64,000 bases of DNA from Symbiodinium natans (taxonomy: Eukaryota > Sar > Dinophyceae > Suessiales > Symbiodiniaceae): NCBI GenBank assembly GCA_905221605.1, contig CAJNDS010000668.1:1542814-1606813 (forward strand), read 5' to 3'. The position numbers and the translations under genes are program-made. The notes beneath the pieces are model-generated. The model did not search any database. It was not told where the DNA came from and was given only the letters and a program-made list of their open reading frames with translations. Positions 51,375 to 62,312 of this stretch are shown piece by piece. Numbering within the stretch: position 1 is the first letter of the stretch; each line of letters begins with the position of its first letter.

Positions 51375-52526
51375 GTGTCGCTGCAACTCAATTTCGAATT
51401 TGCTGATGAAATCCTCGAGGCCCTGGTCAAGGCCAAGCTCAAGAACCTTGAGGAATTCCGGTACTTCTTCGAGTCGGAAGCCGAGATAGGGGTCTGGGTT
51501 CAGAGACTCAACTTGGGCGATGTCCAGGGCGTGCAAACCGCACGTTTGAGGCGCACCTGGGCTGCAGTGAAGGTTTTCTTTCAGCATGCTGACGCAGGGA
51601 GGACCAAAGTCGGCGAATCAGACTTGGACGATCTCTTGGATGATACAAGCCTGCGTGACATGAAGCAGCAATTCTGGCGCAGGTATCGTGCCAGATTCCC
51701 CCCCGAGCTCTATCCTTCGGATGCAACACTCTCGCGAGTGACGCGAGAATTAAACAAGCGCCTCCTGTGCGTTTTCTCCGTATGGAAGGTCAAGAGCTTG
51801 CAGTTCCAGCTGGTTATTACCAGCAAGAAGAGACGCTTGCGGGACGGCCTGTTCACGGAGGAGACGGAGCAGGAGGAGTCAGTCCCGCACGATTGGGAAA
51901 ACTACCTCGACCGCCTCCACATCCTCTTGACAGCCTACGCGTTGGCAGGGGTGGATCAGGTGGCGGGAGCGCCCCAGGCCAATCAGGAGCACGCGCTTGG
52001 AGCGGACTCCACGATCTTTGTCCAGGCGCCACTGGACGTCCTTATGGAGTACTACTACCGCGCCAAGAGGTCGGTGGTTTCGCTACCAGCACACAAGCGG
52101 CTGGAATGGGTGGAGCAGAGAGACTCCGAGGAGAGGGCAGTCTGGGTGGCCAAGTTCCGCGAGTCCACCAAGACACTCGGCCAAGTCGTGCGTGAGGTGT
52201 TCAATCTCAGAGACGTGCGCTGGGTCGCCATCCAAAGCGGAGGCCCAGGAGAATCTAGCCGCAATCCCACACCGAAGATGCTGGCCGCGGCAACTACCCA
52301 GCTACTGAGCCCGCCTAAACTTTCCTCGTTCTAGCTCGGCACCCCGGTAGCGGGCAAGAAGGTGGCCAGAGTCATGAAGGATGGCAAGCGTCTGTGCGTC
52401 GAGTTCCAGCAAGGACGTTGCAAGTGCCCTGATCGGCACATGTGCGGGATTGTCCTTCGAGGCGAGCGAGTCTGTGGTTCAACGAAGCATGGGGCTAAGG
52501 ACTGCAAGCAGAAAGTGAAGGCCTGA
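51375..52526 (+). pseudogene. ORF2 with internal TAG and CCCH-like zinc finger
   Basis: The frame runs from about 51375 (no ATG near the start; upstream exon or frameshift likely) to TAG 52332-52334. It then continues in the same frame to TGA 52524-52526. The first 319 codons are helical and charged (LEALVKAKLKNLEEF; RAPLDVLMEYYYRAKR-like). The part after TAG has LCVEFQQGRCKCPDRHMC, a CCCH-type zinc finger, plus more Cys. Such an order suits a gag. The TAG is either a lesion or a readthrough site. Confidence 0.6.
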
Positions 52527-53605
52527 TGGGGCCCCGAGGGGGGGAGGCGACCCCCTCCTCGGGGTCTAGCACGGATTCCGAAGATCCGGAATCGCTGTTG
52601 ATGGCAGACATCTTTTCTGGTCCCAATGCCCCGCTCACGAAAGCTTTCCTGTTCTGTGGATGGCGCTGCCTGACGTTGGATATTCAACTGGACTCCTCCT
52701 CGCATGATCTGGCACACCCCCTTCGGCAGCAGAGCCTCAGGGAGCAGCTCAAGGAGGCCGATTTTGTGTCCGCGGCGTTCGACTGTTCCACCAAAAGCAG
52801 AGCGAGGGAGGTGCCGAGGGTGTTCGATGATGGGCGCCAGGGCCCAGGTCCCCTCCGCTCTACTCGACAACCCGAGGGACTGGACGGCCTGTCGCCGGCG
52901 GATCAGCACCGCGTCAAGCGTGACAACAATGCGTGTGGCTTTATGCTGCAAGTCATGCAAGAGGTGGCGGAGAGAGGAGCTGGGGCAATGCGAGAGAATC
53001 CGGTGAACAGCTTGCATTGGCTACTTCAGCAAGAGGTGGCAGCTTTCCGCGCAGGGCTCTGGGCGGATACTCATTATGATGCCTGTTGTTGGGGAGGAGC
53101 CCGATGCAAGAGGCAGCGCCTTCGTAACAACATCCCAGAGATATCCTCATGGCCCCCCCTCCAATGCCACCATGTGCATGCCAGTGACGAGTGGCAACCG
53201 TATCTGCTGAATGGACGATACGTGTACCCCACCAAGGAGGAGGCGGAGTACACAGCGCCATTTGTCTTTGCAGTTGCCGTTTCCGTGTCATGGTGGGCCG
53301 TCCGGGTGGGCCGAGCGAAGCTGGCTGTGCCGCGCATGCCGACGCCCTGTTGCGTGAGGCGGCGTGAGGAGTGGCCACTGATGGATCCGAGATCTTTGCG
53401 GTCATGGGCGCTGGCACCGCTTGCCATCTCTTTGGGTTTGGGGCCAGCTAGTGCCGAAGAAGCAGCTCGGATCCCGCCGAGGAAAGTTGTGGAAGCAGTC
53501 ATTGGTGCCGATGGGACCCTCCCACGTAACTGCATTTACGTGGGGGTGACTCCCTTGAGTCCGGAGGCGAAGACTGGCCGGATGCTTACAGACATTGCCC
53601 TATGT
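52526..53605 (+). CDS. DNA-methyltransferase-like domain of ORF3
   Basis: ATG 52526 overlaps the stop of ORF2 (TGATG). Residues 28-33 DIFSGP with a later GW and D (45-52) resemble motif I of cytosine-5 methyltransferases (SAM binding). FDCSTKSRAREV (85-96) resembles motif IV with Cys 87, though the usual Pro before it is Asp. ENPVNS (157-162) sits where motif VI has ENV. A C-terminal part (YDACCWGGARCKRQRLRNN; LQCHHVHA) is rich in Cys and His. Retrotransposons carrying cytosine methyltransferases have been reported in dinoflagellates. Activity is uncertain because of the motif IV change. Confidence 0.6.
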
Positions 53606-54792
53606 CAGAAGAGGAGGCGTTGTGCTGCCTGGTGGTGTGGTGGCACCGAGAATGGCAGGCTCTGGCATTCCAGATCTACTCCGGCCTCCTTTTCGGCCTG
53701 CCTCTTGTAGTCACGTCATTCAATCGGTACAGCAGATTCAGTGAAGCTGCGTCACGTAGAGTGGCGCTCACAGTGACCTCTTCCTACTTTGATGACTTCA
53801 ATATGGTGGATTGGTCCTCCTCCAAAGGAAGCGGACAATGGGCAGTCGGAGAGCTCAACAAGTGTCTGGGAACGCCGTTTGCCGAAGAGAAGAGGCAACC
53901 CATGGCAGTTCAAGGATCCTTCTTGGGCTTGGACCACGACCTTTCCGAAGCCTTGCAGAGGGGGTTCGTCACCTTTTGGGCGAGAGAACGCCTGTTCACC
54001 AAAATGTCCGACCTCATCGAGCAATCCGAGACTGCGTCTTCGCTCAAGGCCGGGCTTGCTGCGAAGATGTTTGGCCTGATGAACTTCTTGGAGCAGGGCA
54101 TGTATGGACGAGTCGGATGCGGTGGCCTCGCTGCTCTGTGTGACAGGCAGCGCAGCAAAGAATCCGACCTCTCGCCGGACATCCTCCAGACGTTTCAGCT
54201 TATTCGCGCACTCCTAAAATTTCGTCCTGAGAGGCGCTTTTGGGTGTCCAACCCACCAGTGCAACGCTTCATAGCTGCGAGTGACGCAGCAGAGGAGAAG
54301 CCTCAAGCCGGAACCGGAGGTTTCCTCTTGATTTGGCAGCAAGGTGCGAGCCAGGTCCGAGAGGGTTTTGTCGCGGCATGTCCGGAGGAGCTTTATGCCC
54401 TTTGGGGACCGGGCGACAAGAAAATTGCACAGCTGGAGCTCAGCATGGTGCTTTTCGCTCTGGTGGCTCGGCCTGCAAGATTTCGCATGAGGCGCGGAAT
54501 CTGGTACATCGACAACACTGCGGCATTGATGGCCCTCATCCGCGGGAGGTCCGACAATTCTGATTTGTCCCGCCTGGCGCAGTTGATACATTTGTGTCTC
54601 TTTGTCTTCCAAACCTGGATATATTGGGAATGGGTGCCGTCCAAATCCAATTGGAGCGACGCCATTAGCAGGCTGGGAGTCGACGACGAATGGCATCAGT
54701 CGCACTCCTTCTCCACTAGTTTAGCTTTCTTCCCATTTCAGCTCTGGGCGTTACCGCTGGAAGCAGCTATCCAGGTGTTCGAGTACTTGTAG
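53606..54792 (+). pseudogene. DIRS-type reverse transcriptase-RNase H, N-terminus missing
   Basis: The frame reads LLFGLPLVVTSFNRYSRF (motif B region) and SSYFDDFNMVDW (motif C, YFDD, 53785-53796), then FLGLDHDL. RNase H follows: IAASDAAEE...GTGGFLL, ELSMVLFALV, WYIDNTAALMAL and WVPSKSNWSDAISR. RT motif A and the fingers are not seen. The methyltransferase frame overlaps and ends at 53710, so a deletion or frameshift near 53600 has removed them. Ends FEYL at 54792, close to B1. Confidence 0.75.
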
Positions 54793-54817
54793 TGAAGTGC
54801 ATTGGGGTGAGTGCCTT

Positions 54818-55028
54818 GGGAGCGTGAGGGTCACCTGAAGGAATCCGGCGTTTCTGACCCGGCTACCGTGGGACCCGGAAGCGGTCCGGATGTTACCAAC
54901 GCAATTACCTCCTGTGTGTCAGGAGCTGTTCACTAGAACTCAGACTCGGAATTGCCCACAGCTGTGAAGACAAGAAAATACGGAGTGGATGCGAAGTGCT
55001 CGTATTGAGTATATGCTCCTTCGGAATG
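54818..55028 (+). repeat. Split direct repeat B1
   Basis: 211 bp from GGGAGCGTGAGGG to CCTTCGGAATG. It differs from B2 at about two positions and abuts A2 directly. Confidence 0.9.
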
Positions 55029-55162
55029 TGCACATGCATTGAGTTAGGCAGGCCTTGGGTGTGCATGTTTCATTTTGAGGATGCAATGTACCGGCTTGCT
55101 ACATTTTGGCTCAAGACTTGGCTAGAGCCAAACTGGCAAGCTGGAACATTTCTTTTCTCCCA
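55029..55162 (+). repeat. Split direct repeat A2
   Basis: 134 bp, identical to A1 as read, including the SL-like CATTTTGGCTCAAG at 55102-55115. The open frame through it is a shadow of the A1 leader. Spacer 55163-55261 follows. Confidence 0.9.
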
Positions 55163-55261
55163 CCCGCCCACCCTGAGACACCGAGCTCCCGTGGAGTCAT
55201 CCGTGTCTTGGGAAGTACCATCCTTCGGAGGTACAGGGGCTGCATGAGAGTCATGCGTCCC

Positions 55262-55472
55262 GGGAGCGTGAGGGTCACCTGAAGGAATCAGGCGTTTCTG
55301 ACCCGGCTACCGTGGGACCCGGAAGCGGTCCGGATGTTACCAATGCAATTACCTCCTGTGTGTCAGGAGCTGTTCACTAGAACTCAGACTCGGAATTGCC
55401 CACAGCTGTGAAGACAAGAAAATACGGAGTGGATGCGAAGTGCTCGTATTGAGTATATGCTCCTTCGGAATG
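55262..55472 (+). repeat. Split direct repeat B2, right end of the element
   Basis: 211 bp copy of B1. The sequence beyond 55472 (AAAATTAGGTTTTTAGGG) is unrelated to what follows B1, so this marks the element end. Confidence 0.9.
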
Positions 55473-55620
55473 AAAATTAGGTTTTTAGGGTTGACAGATG
55501 TTGATGGTGGTTAGCGTTTGTGTTTGTAGGGTTTGATGGTAAGGGTTTGCAGGGTGGTTTGGGGCTATCGTGGTGTGTTTCGGCTTAGGTTTTTGAGAGG
55601 ATTTAGGGCTGTTTAGTAAA
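55473..55620 (+). repeat. Degenerate TTTAGGG-like tract
   Basis: Several TTTAGGG, GTAGGGTTT and GTTTAG-like words. It starts exactly at the right end of the DIRS-like element. Confidence 0.5.
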
Positions 55621-57709
55621 GTTTAGAGTTTGCGGCTTCCAACGTCTAGTTTCTTTGGGGTTGAATGGAGAGTCTTGGATAGCATGCTTGCATGGTATTC
55701 TTGTTTCTGGTTTGCTGGAATCGGTGTGCTGGTTGTCAGCGTCCGCTTGCGAACCCCTGTCGGCGAGTGGGGTACCCATTCCACGCAAAAAGGTCCATAA
55801 ACGGTGAGCAAACCGCGCCAGGTGTGTTGGGAAGGGCATTAGAGGTACTTTTTGTGCTCCCCCGAAACCTATGGTCCGAGGCCTCGGATTCGGCGAATAA
55901 CTGTTTAGAGTTGCGTCTACATGGTCTTCCTTTTTCGGAAACAAACTCGGCATGCTCTTTGTCTAACTTTCGGACGGGGTCTGGAAATCGAGCGTTTGCT
56001 TGGCATTGGTCAGGATTTTGGAGGTCATTCGTATCCGATGTGGGTGCTGCCGAAAACGAGAACTGTGTTGCTGTCTGTGACCAGACATGACCCCAGACCC
56101 CATCGCGTCCGCACGTTCCCTTAAGTTTATGTTGTGTTGCACACGTTGTGTGCTCAAGGACATGCAGTGCGACGAATGCCGGAGCATTCCTCGCCCAAGC
56201 GCCACCCCCCTCCCACCCCACTTTGAGGGATCCAGCCGCCTCCCAGTCCAGTGGGGTGCTGTAATGTGCTGTATTGATTCTCGGCAGACTGGTGAATCCT
56301 TTGCACATGTTGAAGCAGGGGCATGCAGGGATGTCTAGGGTCTGGAGAATGTGGTTGCGTTAAACTCCTTCGGATCCAGGATCCCTAGGATCACTCAAAC
56401 TTCAATCGGCCACGCAATAGGACGCAACAAGACAACTGGTACCCCCTCACGAATGCCACACGTTGCGAAAGCCATAGGGACAACACACTGACAGTCACTG
56501 GCCCTTATCAACCAAGCTGCCCTCGCGGTCATTTGGAGAGAACAACAACGCAACGGTTTAAACAGTTTAGCTGCAGCCGACCATAGCGCGATTCAACTAA
56601 GCGAAACTGCCTTTGTCAAGACTGGCTGGAAGTTGTCGTTACAAATCCAGAGCAGTACCCGCTCCACATGCCAGCGTATGGGGGAGAACCCAAAGCCAGG
56701 ATTTGGAAAAATGATCTTTTCATGAACTGCAAGTTTCAATGGAGGATGGGAATACAGCATGGTGCAGCACGGTGCTGCTAGTTGGCTTCTCCATGACTGG
56801 TTCTAGGATAGGAAGTTGGTCACAACTGAGTGCGAATTCGTCTGAAGCCTGCATGTTTTTAAGTTGTTCAGCTCGAAAATGCAGACTTACTCCGTACGGA
56901 AGGCTTCTCCAGTTTTCAGGGGCAGCCAGATCATGTCGTCTTGAGCGCCTGAAAGGACATAAAGGACCAGCCCTATGGGGGAAGGGGCATGCAGATGGCA
57001 GCCCTACTCAGACTTGTCTTAGAGTCCAACAGAGCTCGGCCAAGTCGCCTCAAGGGCTCCTGAAGACTTCGAGATGACTCTGAGATGACCCTGTGCAGAT
57101 GCAGACCATACCACACCTCGAAGCTAGACATCCCAACCAGCTTGAATGACTTCACCCTCACAACAGCTGCCTCACTAAGTCGCTGGGAACGACAGGCAGG
57201 CGAGATTCGCGGCGCAGCTCGAGGCTACCTGAAGGCTTTTCCAAGCTTCCACGTGTGTGTTTTTCCGAGCTCATTTCAATAGAACATGCTGGTAGCATGA
57301 ACCCAATGAAGCTCGCTGCAGGTTCTGAGCAGCGCATGTTGTCTCAGCCACCGCTGCCGCCTCGGAAGATTGCATTCTGCCACTGCTTCAGCAGCTGTTA
57401 GAAGTGTTGTTGCCATTAGTGTAAATTGGGGGTGTGGCAAGCATGTGGGTGCATGTAAAGTAAAGTGAAGGGCGTCGCCGGACTCCTCCGAGTCGGAGCT
57501 CTTCACTGGAGCTGGCCAGGATGGCTTTCAAAGGAAATCGGAGGCTGTTTCAGTTTTGGCTAAAGCCTGTCTTCATGGAGAGTACCTCGCTGCTTGAGGT
57601 CATCCGTCCTCCTGAGCGACCGGTCGAACTTACATTGGTACTCGATGCTGACAACGTTGACCAGGACACCGGCCATTAGACATTGTAGAGCCTCGGTTCG
57701 GAAGTAGCC
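55621..57709. other. Anonymous region
   Basis: About 2.1 kb with only short open frames and no motif or repeat that I can support. Confidence 0.4.
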
Positions 57710-57876
57710 GATCGAGAGAGAGAGAGAGAGAGAGAGAGTGGAAACGTGCAGAAACTTTTCACACCGACTGACTCGGTTGAGCACGCCCCTTAAGGCGGTC
57801 CCTTCGGGGACTATGTACGCTGCAAGCAAGCAAGCAAGACATCACCTTTCGCGTCCCTTGGGGCAAGGAAAAAGGA

Positions 57877-57908
<32 letters not shown>

Positions 57909-58120
57909 GGGGGGAGATCGGGGGAGCACTTCACACTGAGCCTTCAGTTGTCCGTGTCACTACCGGACTGGACACGGGTGCGCTCTCGCGCCTGGGGACC
58001 TCCTCAAAGGGCCCCTCAGGCCTAGTAGAAGAAGAAGAAGACGGAGAGAGAGAGAGAGAGAGACAGAGAGAGAGACAGAGAGAGAGAGAGGGAGAGAGAG
58101 AGAGAGAGAAAGAGAGAAAT
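57710..58120 (+). repeat. GA microsatellites
   Basis: (GA)n at 57713-57739 and 57873-57903, and an AGAG/ACAG-rich tract at 58040-58115, with unique sequence between. Confidence 0.9.
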
Positions 58121-58145
58121 AGACAGCGCTCTGGCCGTTCATCCC

Positions 58146-58382
58146 TTGCCCTTGTCTGCAGATGAAATCCATCGTCTGGAAATTCACGGAGCAAGGGGCG
58201 TGCGTGAAGGCTCTCAGCAAGCACTGTCCCAAGGCTTGGGTGATCTGCTGGCAGAGCTCCTCACATCCAGCTTGCGTTGTGCTCTAGCGCGACAGGCGAC
58301 GCCAGAAGATATTCGTGCGGGCGATGTTTTGCTGTTTATCAACGACGAGCTTGTTCTTGACAAAGAAAAGTTGCATGCTTAG
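58146..58382 (+). CDS. Possible exon with PDZ-like segment
   Basis: A 78-codon frame ending KEKLHA. IRAGDVLLFINDELVLDKEKL recalls the end of a PDZ domain (GD-x-LL-x-IN), but it is short and isolated. Upstream exons cannot be placed. Confidence 0.25.
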   Translation: MPLSADEIHRLEIHGARGVREGSQQALSQGLGDLLAELLTSSLRCALARQATPEDIRAGDVLLFINDELVLDKEKLHA

Positions 58383-60562
58383 CCTTGCCTGCCGCGTTGA
58401 ATTGCAGTTGCTCGTCACTACATTCTAAGGCATGTTACTCAGATGATTTGGAAGGATGAGCCCCTCAGCTGAGTCGCTGTTAGGCAAAGCTTCTGGGCTT
58501 CTGGGCTTTTCGGCTTTCAAACTTTCAAGCCCCACATCTTCGATCACTGCTCGGTGTTCATCCTGCACTTGCTTGCACAGAGTCTTGCAAGGCTAGTTAA
58601 GGGCTAGGGGCTGCAGCCATGATCGAGATGCCATTCGCTAGGAATCATCGCGCTTAGCTATTCTCTCAGGCTCCCAAATCTTGCACCTAGCATCAATTGC
58701 GCAGCCGCATTGAAACACTTCGAACGCCACATGCATCCACATGCCATGCCTCGTCCCAGAATCAATGTCTAGAACAGACACAGCTGGTGACTCCCACTTG
58801 AAAAATGATCAACATAGTATGGGTGTTAGAACCTAGAACGTGTTCGCCCATGTTAGCGGGGTGATCCGGGATGTGTCAGGACCAAGCCTTAGCATACAGC
58901 TTCATCTAAGCGTGCGGTTTCGACTCGAGGGTTTGTCAACATTCAACACATCAAGACCTGAATTAGGAAGTCGCAGCTGTCAGGTGTGGCAGAGTCCTTC
59001 ATCACATGTGAATGACGTACTTTGGTAGTTGTGCCCAAAACCGTCGATTTGCAATACTAAAAAACCCACATTTTCATGGCACAGTCTGCACTGGGGATGC
59101 AGACGGCCGAACGCGGGGTTTTAATTTGCCACGTAACCGTATCGACAAGTTTAAAGACACCAGTCGGGAAACAACTGGCTCAAGGCTTCACATTTGCCAC
59201 ATGTGCGAAGTTAGATGCTGAGCGTTTGTGCGGCCAAACCGAGGCAGCTGGAGAATCAATTCCTCACCCTGCGCTTGAAACCCAGAAATTGCCCAGAGAT
59301 AGGATATGCCGGATATGCATCAGTTTTTCATCATTTGAGCGCATGACACTGCTTCGTCACACCCGCTTTTTCGTGGCTGGCTTTGTTTGTATGTTTTTTT
59401 GTTTGTTTGCGTGTCTTGGTGTGCAATGTGTGCAATCGTCGCATCCTCTCCGGCTCTGAAGGTTTTCGGGCCTGGGGATGAAGGCGGACCGGGCTGCGCT
59501 GAGTGGATGCAGCTGGAATGTCAATGAACTCTAGTACTGTATGAGCCTGAACTATTCTTATCTCAGCATTTCTCGGCCGAAGTTCTGCCTAACGTACCTG
59601 CAAGGCTCCGAAGAGTCTCGTGCTCCTGATGGAGAGCCGCTGCCGCCGTGCAGTCTTGCATGTTCACGGCCTTCTGGGAAGTTTGGTGCAGAAAAGCTCG
59701 ATCACGAAGTGATCCAGTTGGTGCACCACTTTGTTTCAGAATGTCCCGCAGATTTGAGCTGTCCTTGACCGTTTCCGAGCAAAATTGGTCCTGGATAAAT
59801 TTGGAAGCGCATGGCCGCATCTTGAAGAGGTGTCCAGCACCTACCGCACGTGTTACCCAACAATTGAAGCCCAGAAAACTTGCAATCTGGCCGGACCGTG
59901 CCGGACCGTGCTTGACACTGTTCCTTCCAACGGTATGAAATTCATGAAAATTTATGCAAGCATTTGTGCGATGCAAGACAGATCAAAACAGCACCTGGTA
60001 CTGGACAAGCAGATCTGGTGGGGCAAGGTTGTACGTGTGAGCTCCATCGACACTTACTTGAGAGAACTGTCGCATTGCGCCATGCCAGGATGTAGGCTGA
60101 CTTTAGCATCTTTTATCGGCATGGATTTGTGAGTGCAACAGGCACTGACTCGTGTCATGGTGGAACCGTCCCTCCAGCGTTTTGCTGCCATTGTGAGCTG
60201 CCTTAGTTGCAGTAGCATCTGTCAGCCTCTACGTGCCTTGAGATTTGATGGCAAAGAGAAGACATGTGCGAGTCGAGGTTTCTTCTGTTCCATGAAAGCG
60301 CTTGCCAGCTTCTAACCGCCGAGCCTGTGAGGTAGACAATTCGGCTAAAAGTGTGCGTGAGACACTCAAGTGCTGCTGCCAAGTATTAGCCAGGCAAGTA
60401 CACAGAGGACACTGACAATACGCATCATCTCCATTAACCAACTTTGAGAAGTCGTCTCAACATGGGCCAGAAAAGCCTCGTGCGTCATAGTATAGTTAGT
60501 CTTGTGGCAATGCTGGACGCATTATTGCAAGTGCGACGGCATGATATTTGGCGCGGACGAGG
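58383..60562. other. Anonymous region
   Basis: About 2.2 kb, no recognised gene. A frame at 59785-60132 (FGSAWPHLEEVSSTYRT; LVLDKQIWWGKVVRV) is the most protein-like but matches nothing I know. Confidence 0.4.
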
Positions 60563-61024
60563 ATGAGTCATGACGTTCCGTATCATGAGGTAGGCAGCGC
60601 GGAAGAGCTCACCAACGCAGAACATTGTGAGTATTCTCTGTCCCAGTTCTTTCCTACCTGCGACCTCGGTGCTGGCTCCTTTGGAGTGGTGCAGAAGTGT
60701 GTGAACTCGGAGAATGACAATGTTTATGCCATGAAGGTCATTGAGAAAGCCCGCGTCATGGAGAAGAATATGGGAGAGCAGGTGAAGCGGGAGGTGTTGA
60801 CCCAACTGAAAGTCAAACACAAAAACCTTGTCCGACTGCATTACTACTTTGAAGACGCTGCCAAGATCTATTGCCTCCTCGAGTTTGCAGATAAGGGACA
60901 GCTCTTTGCATATTTAAAAGCAGGGCCCCTCTCAGAGCCAAGAGCTGCCAGCTTCTTCTTCGATACAGCCAGAGGTATTGACTATCTGCACAGCCTTCAA
61001 GTTGCACACCGAGACCTGAAGCCC
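60563..61024 (+). CDS. Aurora-like Ser/Thr protein kinase, exon 1
   Basis: ATG 60563 is the first Met after an in-frame stop at 60542. The N-lobe is complete: GAGSFGVV glycine loop, YAMKVIEK with the catalytic Lys, REVLTQLKVKHKNLVRLHYYFED with the helix C Glu, hinge LLEFADKGQLF, then HRDLKP at the exon end. The wording and spacing resemble Aurora kinases, which control mitosis. The exon ends after CCC at 61024, followed by GC, a donor type used by dinoflagellates. This is the best host gene in the window. Confidence 0.85.
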
Positions 61025-61541
61025 GCCGCTCGGCACAACAAGATACAACAAGCGTACTGGCACGTTGACTCGTTGACTACCAGCGTCACCAAGCAAAGTC
61101 ACGACAGTCCGTTTTTGTTTTGCTCTTCTTTTCGTTTGCGTCTTTCGTTTCCTTCTCTGGCGTTGCTGGCGTTGCTTTGGTGGTGACCTGGTGGTGCCCA
61201 AGAGTTGAATGGTGCGCAGCTTGAGCCGCCGGAATATTAAGCAGGACCCTTCCGAGCTGTAAAACCTAGCCTGCATCAGGATACCAAGCTCGCCTGAGTG
61301 CCTCCAATATCTGGATCTTAAATAAAGGACTCAGCAAGAACCTCCCCTGCCAAACAAGTGCGTGTGCGTGGCCATAGCATGAATGGAGGTTCATGACAGG
61401 GGCTTCACAGTGTTACCTTGCTCATAGAACTGTTTCTTCCCGCGCGAGGCCGTCGTTTCTTCGTCATGTGTGAACCATTGTAAGCCCCAGTTTCTCTCGT
61501 CTGAAAAGACCCCAGAAGAACCATCCGGAGCCTCGCGATAG
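61025..61541 (+). other. Kinase intron (GC-AG, 517 bp)
   Basis: It starts GCCGCTCGG directly after HRDLKP and ends GCGATAG before GAGAAC. Removing it joins LKP to ENVLLF in frame, as expected for the catalytic loop (HRDLKPEN). G follows the AG acceptor. Confidence 0.8.
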
Positions 61542-62312
61542 GAGAACGTCCTCCTTTTTGGTGACGAGCTGCTGGCAAAGGTTGGTGATTTCGGTTGGTG
61601 CGTCGAGCTGAAAGATGGTCCAAGACTAACCTTCTGTGGGACACTGGAGTATGTTTCACCCGAGATGTTATGTGGCGAGCCGCATGATGAAGGTGTAGAT
61701 CTGTGGGCTCTTGGGGTCCTCCTTTACGAGATGCTCCTGTCCCAAGCTCCTTTCCTGGGATCCAAGAAAGATCTCATGGACAAGATTTGCGATGTCGACT
61801 TCTGCATTCCCAGTGGATCCATATCTGCAGGCCCCGAAGAACTGATCCGTGGCTTGCTTAAACGATCGAGCTCAAGCCGGATGCCGTTGAAGCGAGTGCT
61901 GGAGCACGAGTGGTCTCTTGCCGTCTGTGTATTGCAGGATGCCAGGGAGACACGGACAGAACTGGCAGTCGGTGACCAGCCGCGACCGAAAGCTCGCAGT
62001 CGAAAAAGCTTCTTTTCCACCCTGCCCGAGCTGCATTGCTTTCATCGTTCACGATGCTCTCGATGCTCTGAAAGATGGCGCGTCGTATTGGAAGATGCTC
62101 GGATGTGTTTTTGCGGTTTTTTTGGCATTGTCCAGGATTCCGGTCGGAGGGGCTCAAAGTACTTCATTCGCGTGGCCTCACATATGTGCGTTCAACCGCC
62201 TTTTAGAGCCTCTGCCCTCCTAAGCACTTCTACTTCCTTGCCTAAAGCCACTGGTGCCATGTCGCAGTGCAGCACTTTGGCGAGGGGGGAGACTCCGCTG
62301 TTGGTGCCATAA
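61542..62312 (+). CDS. Aurora-like protein kinase, exon 2
   Basis: It opens ENVLLF and holds DFGW (61604-61615; the Trp after DFG is typical of Aurora), the activation segment FCGTLEYVSPEM (T-loop end with PE), DLWALGVLLYEML (subdomain IX Asp) and RMPLKRVLEHEW (subdomain XI, to about 61914). The kinase domain is complete with exon 1. The frame stays open to 62312, but the last 130 or so residues (Arg, Ser, Cys-rich) look non-coding. Another intron may start at GAGTG|GT near 61910, so the true 3' end is open. Confidence 0.8.
   Translation, partial: ENVLLFGDELLAKVGDFGWCVELKDGPRLTFCGTLEYVSPEMLCGEPHDEGVDLWALGVLLYEMLLSQAPFLGSKKDLMDKICDVDFCIPSGSISAGPEELIRGLLKRSSSSRMPLKRVLEHEWSLAVCVLQDARETRTELAVGDQPRPKARSRKSFFSTLPELHCFHRSRCSRCSERWRVVLEDARMCFCGFFGIVQDSGRRGSKYFIRVASHMCVQPPFRASALLSTSTSLPKATGAMSQCSTLARGETPLLVP

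Larger units (their letters stand above)
48500..55472 (+). mobile_element. DIRS/PAT/Ngaro-like retroelement with split direct repeats
   Basis: Order: A1 (48500-48633), ORFs, B1 (54818-55028), A2 (55029-55162), short spacer, B2 (55262-55472). A1-ORFs-B1A2B2 is the split-direct-repeat plan of PAT, Ngaro and related tyrosine-recombinase retroelements. The RT-RNase H (YFDD; YIDN; SKSNWSDAISR) also looks DIRS-type. A methyltransferase-like domain precedes the RT, as DIRS-group elements often carry one. No tyrosine recombinase reading was found, and RT motif A is missing, so this copy is defective. Confidence 0.75.
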
